A stretch of 64,000 bases of DNA. It comes from CAVZAB01 sp963773155 (GTDB lineage: Bacteria > Pseudomonadota > Alphaproteobacteria > Rhizobiales > Beijerinckiaceae). Numbering within the stretch: the first letter of the stretch is position 1; every line of letters begins with the position of its first letter. The notes beneath the pieces were generated by a model. The model ran no database searches. It was given only the letters and a program-made list of their open reading frames with translations, and was not told the DNA's origin. The position numbers and the translations under genes were made by a program. The stretch is taken from contig CAVZAB010000010.1 of assembly GCA_963773155.1 (NCBI GenBank), positions 1 to 64,000 on the forward strand, read 5' to 3'. Shown one piece after another: positions 7,936 through 17,225 of this stretch.

Positions 7936-9381
7936 ATGACATTTTCCACTCTCGGCCTGAGCGACAAGGTCCTTCAGGCCGTCGTATCGGCCGGCTATTC
8001 GACGCCGACCCCGATCCAGGCGCAGGCGATCCCGCAAGCGCTCGCCGGCCGCGATATTCTTGGCATAGCCCAGACCGGAACCGGTAAGACCGCCGCTTTC
8101 ACCTTGCCGATGCTGTGCCGGCTCGAACAGGGGCGCGCCCGAGCCCGGATGCCGCGCACGCTCATTCTCGAGCCGACCCGTGAACTTGCCGCCCAAGTCG
8201 AAGATGCCTTCATCAAATATGGCGTCAATCACAAGCTCAGCGTTGCGCTGTTGATCGGCGGCGTCGCCATGGGCGATCAGGAAGCCAAAATCATGCGCGG
8301 CGTCGACGTGCTGATTGCGACGCCCGGCCGCCTGCTCGATTTTTTCGAGCGCGGCAAACTGCTGCTGAACGGCATCGAGATCCTGGTCATCGATGAGGCC
8401 GACCGCATGCTCGACATGGGCTTCATCCCCGACATCGAGCGGATCTGCAAGCTGGTGCCATTCACCCGGCAGACGCTGTTCTTCTCTGCCACCATGCCGC
8501 CCGAGATCATCAGACTTACCGAGGCCTTCCTGCACACGCCCGTGCGCATCGAAGTGGCACGTGCCGCCTCGACGGCAACGACAATTGCCCAATCGCAAGT
8601 GAACACGCCAGGCGGCCCGGCCAAGCGCGAGACCCTGCGCCGCCTGATCCGCGAAGCCGCCGATTTCCGTAACGCCATTATCTTCTGCAACCGTAAGCGC
8701 GACGTCGCAGTCCTGCACAAATCGCTGGTCTCGCATGGTTTTGCGGCCGGCGCTCTGCACGGCGACATGGATCAATACGCGCGCATGGCCTCGCTCGAAG
8801 CCTTCAAGGCCGGCGAAGTCAATTTGCTCGTCTGTTCGGACGTCGCAGCCCGCGGCCTCGATATTCCTGATGTCAGCCACGTCTTCAATTTTGATGTGCC
8901 GACCCACAGCGAGGATTACGTGCATCGGATCGGCCGGACCGGCCGGGCCGGCAAGTCCGGCATCGCCATCACCCTGGTGACCCGCGAGGACGGCAAGTAC
9001 ATGGAGGGGATCGAATCGCTGATCCGAAGGAAGATCGAACACACAGGCGGCGCCGATTTTGACGACGCCGGCCGCGCGCCCGAGCCCCGCGCGCAAGCGC
9101 GCGGCCGCGGCGGCAGCCGCCGCCCATCGCACAGAACTGAGCGGGCACCGTCGCGCCCGAGGACCGAAGTCGAGGCCCGCCGCCCAGCGAGAGATCAGGC
9201 CGACCGACCACGCCCCGCCCTGCGTCAGCCTGCCGAAGAGCATCGGCCGCGCGAACTTCAGGCGGCGCGCCCGCCGCGCGGCGACGACAGCGAGGCGCCA
9301 GTCATCGGCCTCGGCGACCACGTGCCGTCGTTCCTGCTGCGTCCGATCAAGCTGAAGCCGCTGAAAGCGGTCGAGGAATAG
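7936..9381 (+). CDS. DEAD-box ATP-dependent RNA helicase (RhlE-like)
   Basis: A 481-residue RNA helicase. RecA domain 1 carries the Q motif with PTPIQ, motif I AQTGTGKT, PTRELA, TPGRL, the DEAD box in VIDEADRML and motif III FSATMP. RecA domain 2 (about residues 215-375) carries IIFCNRK, ARGLDIP and HRIGRTGRAG. The tail after about residue 375 is arginine-rich and disordered, typical of RhlE-like proteins that act on structured RNA or ribosome precursors. The 187-base upstream gap has TTGACT at 7780-7785 and a GTCCC/GGGAC hairpin, which would suit a structured leader. It ends one base from the sufA-like gene on the other strand. Confidence 0.95.
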   Translation: MTFSTLGLSDKVLQAVVSAGYSTPTPIQAQAIPQALAGRDILGIAQTGTGKTAAFTLPMLCRLEQGRARARMPRTLILEPTRELAAQVEDAFIKYGVNHKLSVALLIGGVAMGDQEAKIMRGVDVLIATPGRLLDFFERGKLLLNGIEILVIDEADRMLDMGFIPDIERICKLVPFTRQTLFFSATMPPEIIRLTEAFLHTPVRIEVARAASTATTIAQSQVNTPGGPAKRETLRRLIREAADFRNAIIFCNRKRDVAVLHKSLVSHGFAAGALHGDMDQYARMASLEAFKAGEVNLLVCSDVAARGLDIPDVSHVFNFDVPTHSEDYVHRIGRTGRAGKSGIAITLVTREDGKYMEGIESLIRRKIEHTGGADFDDAGRAPEPRAQARGRGGSRRPSHRTERAPSRPRTEVEARRPARDQADRPRPALRQPAEEHRPRELQAARPPRGDDSEAPVIGLGDHVPSFLLRPIKLKPLKAVEE

Positions 9382-9382
9382 T

Positions 9383-9766
9383 CTAGCCGTCGGCCAATTG
9401 CTCAGCAGCGGCAGGCGTGATCGCCACCAATTCGCCGCAGCCGCAGGCCGCCGTCTGATTGGGGTTGCGGAAGACGAAGCCCGAGGCCAACTTGTCGGCC
9501 GTGAAGTCCATCTCCGTTCCCAATAGGAAGAGAACGGCCTTGGCATCGATCAAGACTTTGACGCCCTGATCCTCGACGACCTCGTCGAATGTCTCAATTC
9601 GTTCGGCCCATTCCATGGTGTAGGACATGCCGGCACAACCGCCATTCTTGACGCCGACCCGAAGACCGACCACTGGCCGGTCGTTCGATGCCATGATCTC
9701 GCGTACCCGCGCCGCCGCGGCCGCCGATAACGACATGATTTTCGGCTTCGCTCTTCGGCCTTCCAT
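9383..9766 (-). CDS. sufA: A-type Fe-S cluster carrier (SufA/IscA/HesB family)
   Basis: A 127-residue A-type carrier that accepts Fe-S clusters from the SufBCD scaffold and passes them to apoproteins. The three ligand cysteines are present: one in GGCAGMSY and two in the C-terminal ACGCGE motif. The frame opens at 9922, but the ATG at 9766 has a strong GGAGGG box and starts at the family N-terminus. It lies downstream of sufBCDS-sufT, separated from them by an opposite-strand glycosyltransferase, so it probably has its own promoter. ErpA or IscA cannot be excluded by sequence alone; the location favours SufA. Confidence 0.9.
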   Translation of the reverse strand: MEGRRAKPKIMSLSAAAAARVREIMASNDRPVVGLRVGVKNGGCAGMSYTMEWAERIETFDEVVEDQGVKVLIDAKAVLFLLGTEMDFTADKLASGFVFRNPNQTAACGCGELVAITPAAAEQLADG

Positions 9767-9886
9767 GGCACCCTCCGGTTTCGCCGGGATCAGCCCACAC
9801 CCTCGCCTGGACACGATCACCCCTAGTATGTAGCCATTGCGCCGGCGGAGGGAAGGGGAAATCGGGAGGCAAATCTGTTCAGCATC

Positions 9887-10600
9887 GTGATTCCGACCAA
9901 GGACCGCCCGCATTTGCTGCAACGAGCCATGCGATCGGCCCTGGCCCAGCGTTTCGAAGCCTACGAGATCGTCGTCGTTGACGATGGTACCGGCGCCGGG
10001 GCGGCGTTTGCCGCGGGGCTGAACTCGCCCCGTGTCAGCAGCTTCCTGTCCGGCGGCGCCGGCCAGGTTCCCGCCCGCAACTTAGCCGTCCGCCAGTCCC
10101 GCGGCCAATGGATCGCTTGTCTCGACGATGACGATTGGTGGCCGAATTCAGGCCACCTCGACGCGCTTGCCGCCCGATTGCGCGAGGGCCCTTGTCTCGC
10201 CTATGCGTCGGGCGAATTGGTCCTCGAGGCCGACGATCTGACGGCGATCGAGACTTTGCCGTTCGCGGCCGACGCCGGCGCCCTTGCGACCGACAATCGC
10301 CTTCTGGTTCCAGCGATCGCCTATCCGCGCGCCCTGCACGAACGGCTCGGCGGCTATGATGAGACCCTGCCCTATTACTGGGATTGGGACTGGTATCTGC
10401 GGCTGCGCGCTGCCGGTATCCCGTTCAAACCGGCGCCCGGCGGCGGTGCCTGCGTCAGCGTCCGCCCTGACAGCGTCTCGAGCCAGGCGCATGCCGCCCT
10501 GCGGCAGGCCGATCTTGCCCGGCTCGTCGCCAAACACGGTCTCGAAGGGATCAGCCTCAAGAACCATCTCGGCATTGCCCGCAGCGAGACGGCCGTCTAG
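9887..10600 (+). CDS. Family 2 glycosyltransferase
   Basis: A GT-A fold transferase of about 237-241 residues that moves a sugar from a nucleotide donor to an unknown acceptor. IPTKDRP, VVDDG and the metal-binding CLDDDDWW are present. GTG at 9887 is the first conventional start, but it would clip the first beta strand. The in-frame CTG at 9875 sits 5 bases after GGGAGG and would add LFSI to give the normal FSIVIPT opening. The true start may therefore be a rare CTG. The gene lies on the opposite strand inside the SUF cluster, between sufA and sufT, ending 2 bases from the sufT stop. No glycan gene is adjacent. Confidence 0.82.
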   Translation: MIPTKDRPHLLQRAMRSALAQRFEAYEIVVVDDGTGAGAAFAAGLNSPRVSSFLSGGAGQVPARNLAVRQSRGQWIACLDDDDWWPNSGHLDALAARLREGPCLAYASGELVLEADDLTAIETLPFAADAGALATDNRLLVPAIAYPRALHERLGGYDETLPYYWDWDWYLRLRAAGIPFKPAPGGGACVSVRPDSVSSQAHAALRQADLARLVAKHGLEGISLKNHLGIARSETAV

Positions 10601-10602
10601 GC

Positions 10603-10992
10603 CTACCACATGTCGAGGGCGACACGGGCCTCGTCCGACATTCGGCTCTGATCCCAGGGCGGATCGAAGACCATGTTAACCTTGACCGAAGCGATGCCGG
10701 GAACGGCGGCAACGGCAGTCTCGACCCAACCCGGCATTTCACCGGCAACCGGACAGGCCGGCGCTGTCAGCGTCATATCGATGAGAACCTGACGATCGTC
10801 ATCGATATGGATCTTGTAGATCAGGCCCAATTCATAGATGTCGGCGGGAATTTCGGGGTCATAGACGCTTTTTAGGGCGGCGATAATATCGTCGGTCAGC
10901 CGGTCGAGTTCGTCCGGCGGAATGGCGGCGGCAAGCGCGAGATCCGGCCGGTTCGGCTGGAATTCCGAGCTTTGGGTCACGCTTTGCGTCAC
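10603..10992 (-). CDS. sufT: SUF assembly protein SufT (MIP18/DUF59 family)
   Basis: A 129-residue MIP18-family protein that helps Fe-S cluster maturation, probably in late transfer. The conserved YDPEIPADIYELGLIY core and the single conserved cysteine in LTAPACPVAG are visible. It begins with GTG preceded by GGAGGGA at good spacing. It is the last gene of the nifS-like-sufB-sufC-sufD-sufS-sufT run, 19 bases after the full-length end of sufS. Confidence 0.9.
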   Translation of the reverse strand: MTQSVTQSSEFQPNRPDLALAAAIPPDELDRLTDDIIAALKSVYDPEIPADIYELGLIYKIHIDDDRQVLIDMTLTAPACPVAGEMPGWVETAVAAVPGIASVKVNMVFDPPWDQSRMSDEARVALDMW

Positions 10993-11011
10993 AGCTTCCC
11001 TCCGTTGGGCA

Positions 11012-12253
11012 TCATTCGGCGAAAATGGATTCCGCCCTGATCAGGGCTTCGGTCAAGCTGTCGATTTCCTCAAACGTATTATACATGGCAAACGACGCCC
11101 GGCAGGTCGAATTCGTCCCGAATCAATTCAATAGCGGCATCGCACAATGGGTCCCGGCGCGCACCGCTATGCCGAGCCGGTCGATGACGGTGGCAACGTC
11201 ATGGGCATGAGCATTCTTGAATTCGAACGACACGATCGGGCCCTTATCCGGGGCCCGGCCCAGAATGCGCAACGCATTGAGCCGGCCGAGCCGTTCGCCG
11301 GCATAGGCAGTCAGGCGCGCCTCATGGGCTCGGATCTGCCCGCGACCGACCCGCTCGACATAATCGAGCGCCGCACCAAGACCGATCGCCTGGACGATCG
11401 GCGGGGTTCCGGCCTCGAAACGGTGTGGCGGCTGGTTGTAGGTGACGCCCTGCGTGGTCACCGTTTCGATCATTTCGCCGCCGCCCATGTAGGGCGGCAT
11501 GCGCTCGAGCCAGGTCCGCTTGCCGTAAAGCACCCCGATACCAGTCGGACCATAGAGCTTGTGGCCGGTCAGGACGTAGAAGTCGGCATCGAGATCGACC
11601 ACGTCGACATCGAGATGGACCGCCGCCTGCGATCCGTCGACGAGTACGGCAATGCCGCGCTCGTGCGCGATGCGCACGACGTCCTTGATCGGGACCACAG
11701 TCCCGAGCACGTTCGACATGTGGGTGATGGCGACGATCCTGGTCCGCGGGCTCAATGCCTTCTCGAAGGCCTCGAGCGAAAACAGCCCGTCCTCGTCGAC
11801 ATCGACGAATTTCAAGACGGCGCCGCTGCGCTCACGATGGAAATGCCAGGGGACGATATTGGAATGGTGTTCCATGATCGACAGGACGACCTCGTCGCCA
11901 GCGCGAATCTTCAGGGCGCCGAAGGAAGCAGCAACCAGATTGATCGCCTCGGTCGCCGAACGCGTGAAGATGATTTCTTCGCTCGAAGCCGCATTGAGAA
12001 AGGCGCGGACCTTTTCCCGCGCTCCCTCAAAGGCCTCGGTCGCAGCGTTGGCGAGAAAATGCAGGCCGCGATGCACATTGGCATATTCGTTTTCGTAGGC
12101 GTAGGTCAGCCGGTCCAGAACCTGACGTGGCTTTTGGGCCGAAGCCGCATTGTCGAGATAGACGAGCGGCTTGCCGTAGACCTTGCGGTCCAGGATTGGA
12201 AAATCCCGGCGCACCGCGGCAACATCAAAGGTCAAGGCCTCGCGCGCGCTCAT
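11012..12253 (-). CDS. sufS: Cysteine desulfurase SufS (in-frame stop near the C-terminus)
   Basis: A PLP-dependent group II cysteine desulfurase that supplies sulfur to SufBCD. The PLP lysine in TGHKLYGP and the catalytic cysteine in GTHCAMPLL are present. A TGA at 11123-11125 interrupts the frame after PLLN, yet the same frame continues with clear homology (FGTNSTCRASF, then AMYNT) to a stop at 11012, giving 413 codons, the normal length. The lost 36 residues include the conserved CRASFAMYNT segment near the active site. CGA to TGA is the simplest explanation. The start overlaps the sufD stop as ATGA. If real, the stop would cripple the enzyme; the second desulfurase at 15933 could then matter. 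Confidence 0.93.
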
Positions 12254-13593
12254 TGCCGGCGCCGCAAGAACCAGGCCTGCGCCGCCGCCCCCAAGGCGGC
12301 GCGCAGACGCGGATCGGCAACCCTCTCGATTGCCTCGGCCGCGAAAGCCTGCAGCAAAAGGGCCTCTGCCTCGGCGTGCGGCAATCCGCGGGCCATCAGG
12401 TAGAACAGCTGGTCGGGATCGAGCTGGCCAACGGTCGCGCCGTGCCCGCAGACTACGTCGTCGGCGAAGATCTCGAGCTCCGGCTTATTGTTCATCGCCG
12501 CACCTTCGTTGAGGAGCAGCGCCTGGCTCTTCATCACGCCATCGGTTTTCTGGGCACCCGGCTCGACCAGAACCTTGCCCTGGAATACGCCAACCGACTC
12601 GTCGGCAAGAACGTGCCTGAAGAACTCGCGGCTCTCGCAATGGCCGGCGGCATGTTCGACAAGCAGCGTGGTGTCGGCGTGCTGGCGCCCCTCAAGCAGG
12701 TTGACGCCGGAAAGATGCGCCCGCCCATGCGGCCCCTCAAATCGCACAAACGCCTGGCGGCGCGATATTCCGCCGGCCGCAACCAGGGCAAAGGATGAAA
12801 AATCGGCCTTTGCCGAGAGGCGCACCAGCAGGCTCGACAGGCTGAGAGAAGCAGGATTGTCGAGGATCACCCGCGTCACATGCGCAAGGCGCGCCTCCTC
12901 GGCGAGACGAACGGTCAGCACCTGGTTGCGCTGGTGGGCACCGGCGCGGTGCGCGTGCAGCGTCTCGACAAGGCTGAGCGAGGCGCGAGCGCCAACTCTG
13001 ACCACAACGCGTGGATAGATCGCATGGTCGGCGCCATCGCCGACGATCGAAATCAGATGTAAAGGTCGCTCGATTTGGGCATCAGCGGCCACGTCGATGA
13101 CGCAGCCGCCGCCGACAAGGGCAAGATTGAGCGCCAGCGCCGGATCGTCGCCAATGCCGAGCAAATCCGCCGCCGCCGCCTGGTCGAGGCCTTCGAGTGC
13201 ATCGGCAAGGCTGCGCACGCTGAGGCCTGGCGCCAGCAAATCGAGATCCGATGCCGCGGCGATGAAGCGGCCATCGAAGAGGAACAGGCGCGGTTCGGCG
13301 CGGGCGGGTCGGTTCGGTCTCTCCTGCGTTGTTAGCGTCGCAATCGCGGCAGCGGCCGGCGGGGGCGCCGGGGCAGCGGCCTGCGTCATCATTTGACGCA
13401 AATCAGTATAATGCCAGGCCTCGACACGCCGGTTCGGCAGTCCCACCCGCTCGAATTGGTCGAAGGCGTTGCGGCGCAGCCGGTCAAGTGCGGGGCTACC
13501 TAATCCGGCAGCCCGCGCCTCGGCAAAATGTTGGCCGAGGGTAGTCTCGGCGACGGTCCTGGTCAGGCGAAGCGGTGCGTTCATGACGGTCAT
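12250..13593 (-). CDS. sufD: Fe-S cluster assembly protein SufD
   Basis: A 447-residue scaffold subunit that pairs with SufB and SufC. It has the helical N-terminal region (NRRVEAWHYTDLR) and a long right-handed beta-helix core, ending in the SufBD-family helical segment with KPELEIFADDV and GATVGQLD. Both ends overlap neighbours by four bases (ATGA) with sufC and sufS, showing tight translational coupling. A second in-frame Met three codons later (13584) could serve as start. Confidence 0.95.
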   Translation of the reverse strand: MTVMNAPLRLTRTVAETTLGQHFAEARAAGLGSPALDRLRRNAFDQFERVGLPNRRVEAWHYTDLRQMMTQAAAPAPPPAAAAIATLTTQERPNRPARAEPRLFLFDGRFIAAASDLDLLAPGLSVRSLADALEGLDQAAAADLLGIGDDPALALNLALVGGGCVIDVAADAQIERPLHLISIVGDGADHAIYPRVVVRVGARASLSLVETLHAHRAGAHQRNQVLTVRLAEEARLAHVTRVILDNPASLSLSSLLVRLSAKADFSSFALVAAGGISRRQAFVRFEGPHGRAHLSGVNLLEGRQHADTTLLVEHAAGHCESREFFRHVLADESVGVFQGKVLVEPGAQKTDGVMKSQALLLNEGAAMNNKPELEIFADDVVCGHGATVGQLDPDQLFYLMARGLPHAEAEALLLQAFAAEAIERVADPRLRAALGAAAQAWFLRRRQ

Positions 13594-14339
13594 GCCGCAT
13601 CGGCGACGTAGTTGCGGTAGCCGTCGCGTTCGAGTTCGCGGGCGAGTTCGGCACCTCCGGAAGCGACGATTTTGCCCTTGGCCATGATGTGGACCCGGTC
13701 GGGGACAATATGGTCGAGCAACCGTTGGTAATGGGTAATAACCAGAAAACCACGTTCCTTGCCTCGCAGCGCATTGACGCCCGCCGCGACGATCCGCAGA
13801 GCATCGATGTCGAGACCGGAATTGGTCTCGTCGAGGATCGCCAATTGCGGCTCCAGCAGCGCCATTTGCAGAATTTCCATGCGTTTCTTCTCGCCACCCG
13901 AAAAGCCAACGTTGAGCGCCCGCTTGAGCATCTCCTGATCGATGCCGAGCTGGCTCGCCGTCGCCCGCACACGGCGCAGGAATTCCGGCGTCGCGATCTC
14001 TGGCTCGCCGCGCCGCTTGCGCTGCGCGTTGATCGCCGCCTTGAGGAAGGTCATCGTCGCAACGCCAGGGATCTCCAGCGGATATTGGAAGGCGAGGAAC
14101 AAGCCGCGGCTTGCCCGCTCATCCGGCGTAAGGCCGAGTATAGCTTCGCCATTGAGGTGAATCTCGCCTTGCGTGACGACATAATCGGTGCGCCCGGCAA
14201 TGACATAGGAGAGCGTCGACTTGCCGGATCCGTTGGGGCCCATGATCGCCGCCACCTCGCCGGCATCGACCGACAGCGACAGGCCGTCGATGATCTTCTT
14301 GCCGTCGATTTCGACATGGAGGTTGTTGATGTCAAGCAT
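13590..14339 (-). CDS. sufC: Fe-S assembly ATPase SufC
   Basis: A 249-residue ABC-type ATPase that drives conformational change in SufBD during cluster assembly. Walker A GPNGSGKST, the Q-loop region, the signature FSGGEKKRMEI and Walker B LAILDETNSGLD are all intact. It is a soluble, cytoplasmic ABC protein without a transporter partner. It lies 43 bases after sufB and overlaps sufD by four bases. Confidence 0.97.
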   Translation of the reverse strand: MLDINNLHVEIDGKKIIDGLSLSVDAGEVAAIMGPNGSGKSTLSYVIAGRTDYVVTQGEIHLNGEAILGLTPDERASRGLFLAFQYPLEIPGVATMTFLKAAINAQRKRRGEPEIATPEFLRRVRATASQLGIDQEMLKRALNVGFSGGEKKRMEILQMALLEPQLAILDETNSGLDIDALRIVAAGVNALRGKERGFLVITHYQRLLDHIVPDRVHIMAKGKIVASGGAELARELERDGYRNYVADAA

Positions 14340-14382
14340 GTGTGGACTTTCTCGATCTTAATCGGTCTTGCGGCCAGCCTGG

Positions 14383-15846
14383 CTAGCCGACGCTGCCTTC
14401 GAGGGAAATGGCGATCAGCTTTTGCGCCTCGACCGCAAACTCCATCGGCAATTGCTGGAGCACGTCGCGGACGAATCCGTTGACGATCAGCGCGACAGCG
14501 CTCTCCGGATCGAGGCCGCGCTGCAGGCAATAGAACAGCTGGTCTTCCGAAATTTTTGACGTTGTCGCCTCGTGCTCGAACAGGCTAGAGGCATTTTTCG
14601 ATTCGATGTAGGGCACTGTATGAGCGCCGCAATGCGGACCGATCAACAGCGAGTCGCAATTGGTGAAATTGCGGGCGCCGCTCGCCTTGCGGTGCGCCGA
14701 AACCAGGCCGCGATAGGTATTGCTGGAACGGCCGGCGGCAATGCCCTTGGAAATGATCCGGCTCGTCGAATTGCGGCCGAGATGGATCATTTTGGTGCCG
14801 CTGTCGACCTGTTGGCGACCATTCGATATTGCGATCGAATAGAATTCCCCGCGCGAGCGCTCGCCGCGTAGGATGCAGGATGGATATTTCCAAGTGATGG
14901 CCGACCCGGTCTCGACCTGGGTCCAGGAGATTTTCGAATTGTCGCCGCGGCAATCGCCGCGCTTGGTGACGAAATTATAGATGCCGCCTCGACCCTCAGC
15001 ATCCCCGGGATACCAGTTCTGCACGGTCGAATATTTGATCTCGGCATCGTCAAGGGCGACCAGTTCGACCACCGCCGCGTGCAATTGCGCCTCGTCGCGC
15101 TGCGGCGCCGTGCAACCCTCGAGATAGCTGACATAGGCGCCCTTGTCGGCGATGATCAACGTGCGCTCGAACTGTCCGGTCTTGCGTTCGTTGATCCGGA
15201 AATAGGTCGATAATTCCATCGGACAGCGGACGCCGGGCGGCACATAGACGAAGGAGCCGTCGGTAAAGACCGCCGAATTGAGCGTTGCGTAGAAATTGTC
15301 GGTGACCGGCACTACCGTGCCCAGATATCTGCGGACGAGTTCGGGATGCGCATGTACCGCCTCGGAAATCGGACAGAAAATGACCCCCGCCTTGGCCAAT
15401 TCCTCCTTGAAAGTCGTCACCACCGAAACCGAATCGAAGACCGCATCCACCGCGACGCGTGACACGCCCGCCAGAACCTCCTGTTCGCGCAGCGGAATGC
15501 CGAGCTTCTCATAGGTTCTGAGTAGTTCCGGATCGACTTCGGCGAGCGATTTCGGCCCGGGGCTCGACTTTGGCGCGGCATAATAATGCAGATCCTGGAA
15601 ATCGATCGGCGGGTAGACCACTCTGGCCCAGTCCGGCACCTGCATAGTCTGCCAGCGATGATAGGCATCGAGCCGCCATTCCGTCATCCAGAGCGGTTCG
15701 GCCTTCTTGGCGGATATGAACCGGATGATGTCGTCGTTAAGCCCCTTCGGGGCGAGGTCGGATTCGATATCGGTGACAAACCCGTATTTATATTCGCTGA
15801 CGTCGATCGCCTTGACCTGCGCCACCGTCTCCTGAACGGCTGCCAT
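14383..15846 (-). CDS. sufB: Fe-S cluster assembly scaffold SufB
   Basis: The 487-residue scaffold of the SufBCD complex on which new clusters form. Family blocks include YKYGFVTDIESD near the N-terminus, VAVDAVFDSVSV, the beta-helix with FYSIAISNGRQQ, and the C-terminal RGLDPESA region with NCDSLLIGPHCGAHT close before it. GAGGAG precedes the ATG. It follows the NifS-like desulfurase gene by 86 bases and leads sufCDST. Confidence 0.97.
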   Translation of the reverse strand: MAAVQETVAQVKAIDVSEYKYGFVTDIESDLAPKGLNDDIIRFISAKKAEPLWMTEWRLDAYHRWQTMQVPDWARVVYPPIDFQDLHYYAAPKSSPGPKSLAEVDPELLRTYEKLGIPLREQEVLAGVSRVAVDAVFDSVSVVTTFKEELAKAGVIFCPISEAVHAHPELVRRYLGTVVPVTDNFYATLNSAVFTDGSFVYVPPGVRCPMELSTYFRINERKTGQFERTLIIADKGAYVSYLEGCTAPQRDEAQLHAAVVELVALDDAEIKYSTVQNWYPGDAEGRGGIYNFVTKRGDCRGDNSKISWTQVETGSAITWKYPSCILRGERSRGEFYSIAISNGRQQVDSGTKMIHLGRNSTSRIISKGIAAGRSSNTYRGLVSAHRKASGARNFTNCDSLLIGPHCGAHTVPYIESKNASSLFEHEATTSKISEDQLFYCLQRGLDPESAVALIVNGFVRDVLQQLPMEFAVEAQKLIAISLEGSVG

Positions 15847-15932
15847 TCTTCACTCCTCACCCTTGCGGTTTCAAGGACCGCCGGTTTCGGCTCTACCCCG
15901 GGAACGAGAGTTCCCGTCAAATCCACGCGGCC

Positions 15933-17099
15933 TCAGGCCGCCGACCGTCGACGCGCCCGCACTAGGAAATCCCGGAGCGCTTCGGAAAATCGCATCACAT
16001 CGGCCATCGTCGACGAATAGCCCAAACTTAACCTTATCGCACCCGCCGCCAGCTTCGGCTCAACACCCATCGCATCGAGTACATGCGAACGGCGCACCTT
16101 GCCTGACGAGCAGGCCGAACCCGATGACACGGCAAGTCCGGCAAGATCAAGGGCAATCAGAAAAGTTTCGGCGCTGATGCCCGGAACAGCAAAGGCCGAT
16201 GTATTGGCAAGCCGCGGCGCCGGCGCCCCAAAAATGACCGCATCAGGGGCCAACCGCAACAGCGCCGCTTCGGCGGCTTCGCGCAGCGCGCGTAAGCGGT
16301 CCACTTCGGCCACATCGGGCCGGCTTTCGAGCGCCGCCGCTCCGAAGCCGGCGAGCGCCGCGATATTCTCGGTTCCCGCCCGCGCCCCACCTTCCTGGCC
16401 GCCGCCCTTAATCAGCGGCGCGTCAATCCGCAGGTCCGGCCTCGTCAGCACCAGGGCCCCGGCACCTTTCGGGCCGCCCAGCTTGTGCGCCGAAAGGGCG
16501 AGCATATCGGCGCCAAAGGCGCCGACGTCGCAATCCATCCGACCAAAGGCCTGAACCGCATCGCATACGAGAAGCCCGCCATGCGCATGCACAAGAGTGG
16601 CGGCTTCGGCGACCGGCTGCAAAACCCCGGTTTCGTTATTGGCCGCCTGCAGCGCGAGCATGATTCGTGCGCCGGCGAGACTATCCAGAATCCGCCCGAG
16701 CGACACAAGATCAATTCGGCCATCGGCCAGCACCGCTACACGCTCCACCTTGTCTTGCGCAAAGCGGTGTCCGGCCAGCACGCACACGTGTTCACTGGCA
16801 CCGACCAGCAATCGATCGACCGGGCCCGGGGCACCCGGTTCGCCAATCTGCGGTGTCAGAGCCAGATTCATGGCCTCGGTGCCACCGGAGGTAAAGATCA
16901 CAGCGCTCGCCGGCACCCCAAGGAAACCGGCAACTTGTTCGCGCGCGGTGTCGATCGCCAGCCTCGCCGCCCGTCCTTCCGCATGAACGCTCGAGGCATT
17001 GCCTGGCAGGTCGAAGGCGGCAAGCATCGCCTGACGCGCGGCCGGGCGCAGCGGCGCCGTCGCGTTGAAGTCGAGATAGCTGCGCGCCTGCAAACCCAT
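15933..17099 (-). CDS. Cysteine desulfurase, NifS/IscS type (group I)
   Basis: A PLP enzyme releasing sulfur from cysteine, first gene of the suf operon. The PLP lysine is in LSAHKLGGPKG and the mobile-loop catalytic cysteine in SSGSACSSGKV, a group I arrangement distinct from SufS. The ATG at 17099 starts at MGLQARSYLDFNATAP, the usual N-terminus, giving 388 residues; a frame start at 17132 would add 11 residues. No iscU, iscA or iscR accompanies it. Such an extra desulfurase heading sufBCDS is common in Hyphomicrobiales. An Irr box lies 127 bases upstream. Confidence 0.93.
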   Translation of the reverse strand: MGLQARSYLDFNATAPLRPAARQAMLAAFDLPGNASSVHAEGRAARLAIDTAREQVAGFLGVPASAVIFTSGGTEAMNLALTPQIGEPGAPGPVDRLLVGASEHVCVLAGHRFAQDKVERVAVLADGRIDLVSLGRILDSLAGARIMLALQAANNETGVLQPVAEAATLVHAHGGLLVCDAVQAFGRMDCDVGAFGADMLALSAHKLGGPKGAGALVLTRPDLRIDAPLIKGGGQEGGARAGTENIAALAGFGAAALESRPDVAEVDRLRALREAAEAALLRLAPDAVIFGAPAPRLANTSAFAVPGISAETFLIALDLAGLAVSSGSACSSGKVRRSHVLDAMGVEPKLAAGAIRLSLGYSSTMADVMRFSEALRDFLVRARRRSAA

Positions 17100-17225
17100 G
17101 GTCCTGCTCGGAACCCTAGCCACACTTTGCAACGAGAAGTCTTGCCTGCGCCGGCCCCTTATGTGCTAGAAGCCCCAATCTGCCGGGTTCCCGCACACGG
17201 CCTTCAGGTCTCTCGCGGCCTAGTA

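Noticed and set aside
7873..9546. 557-residue frame antisense to the DEAD-box helicase
   Set aside because: It spans the helicase and part of sufA in reverse. Composition is that of a shadow frame.
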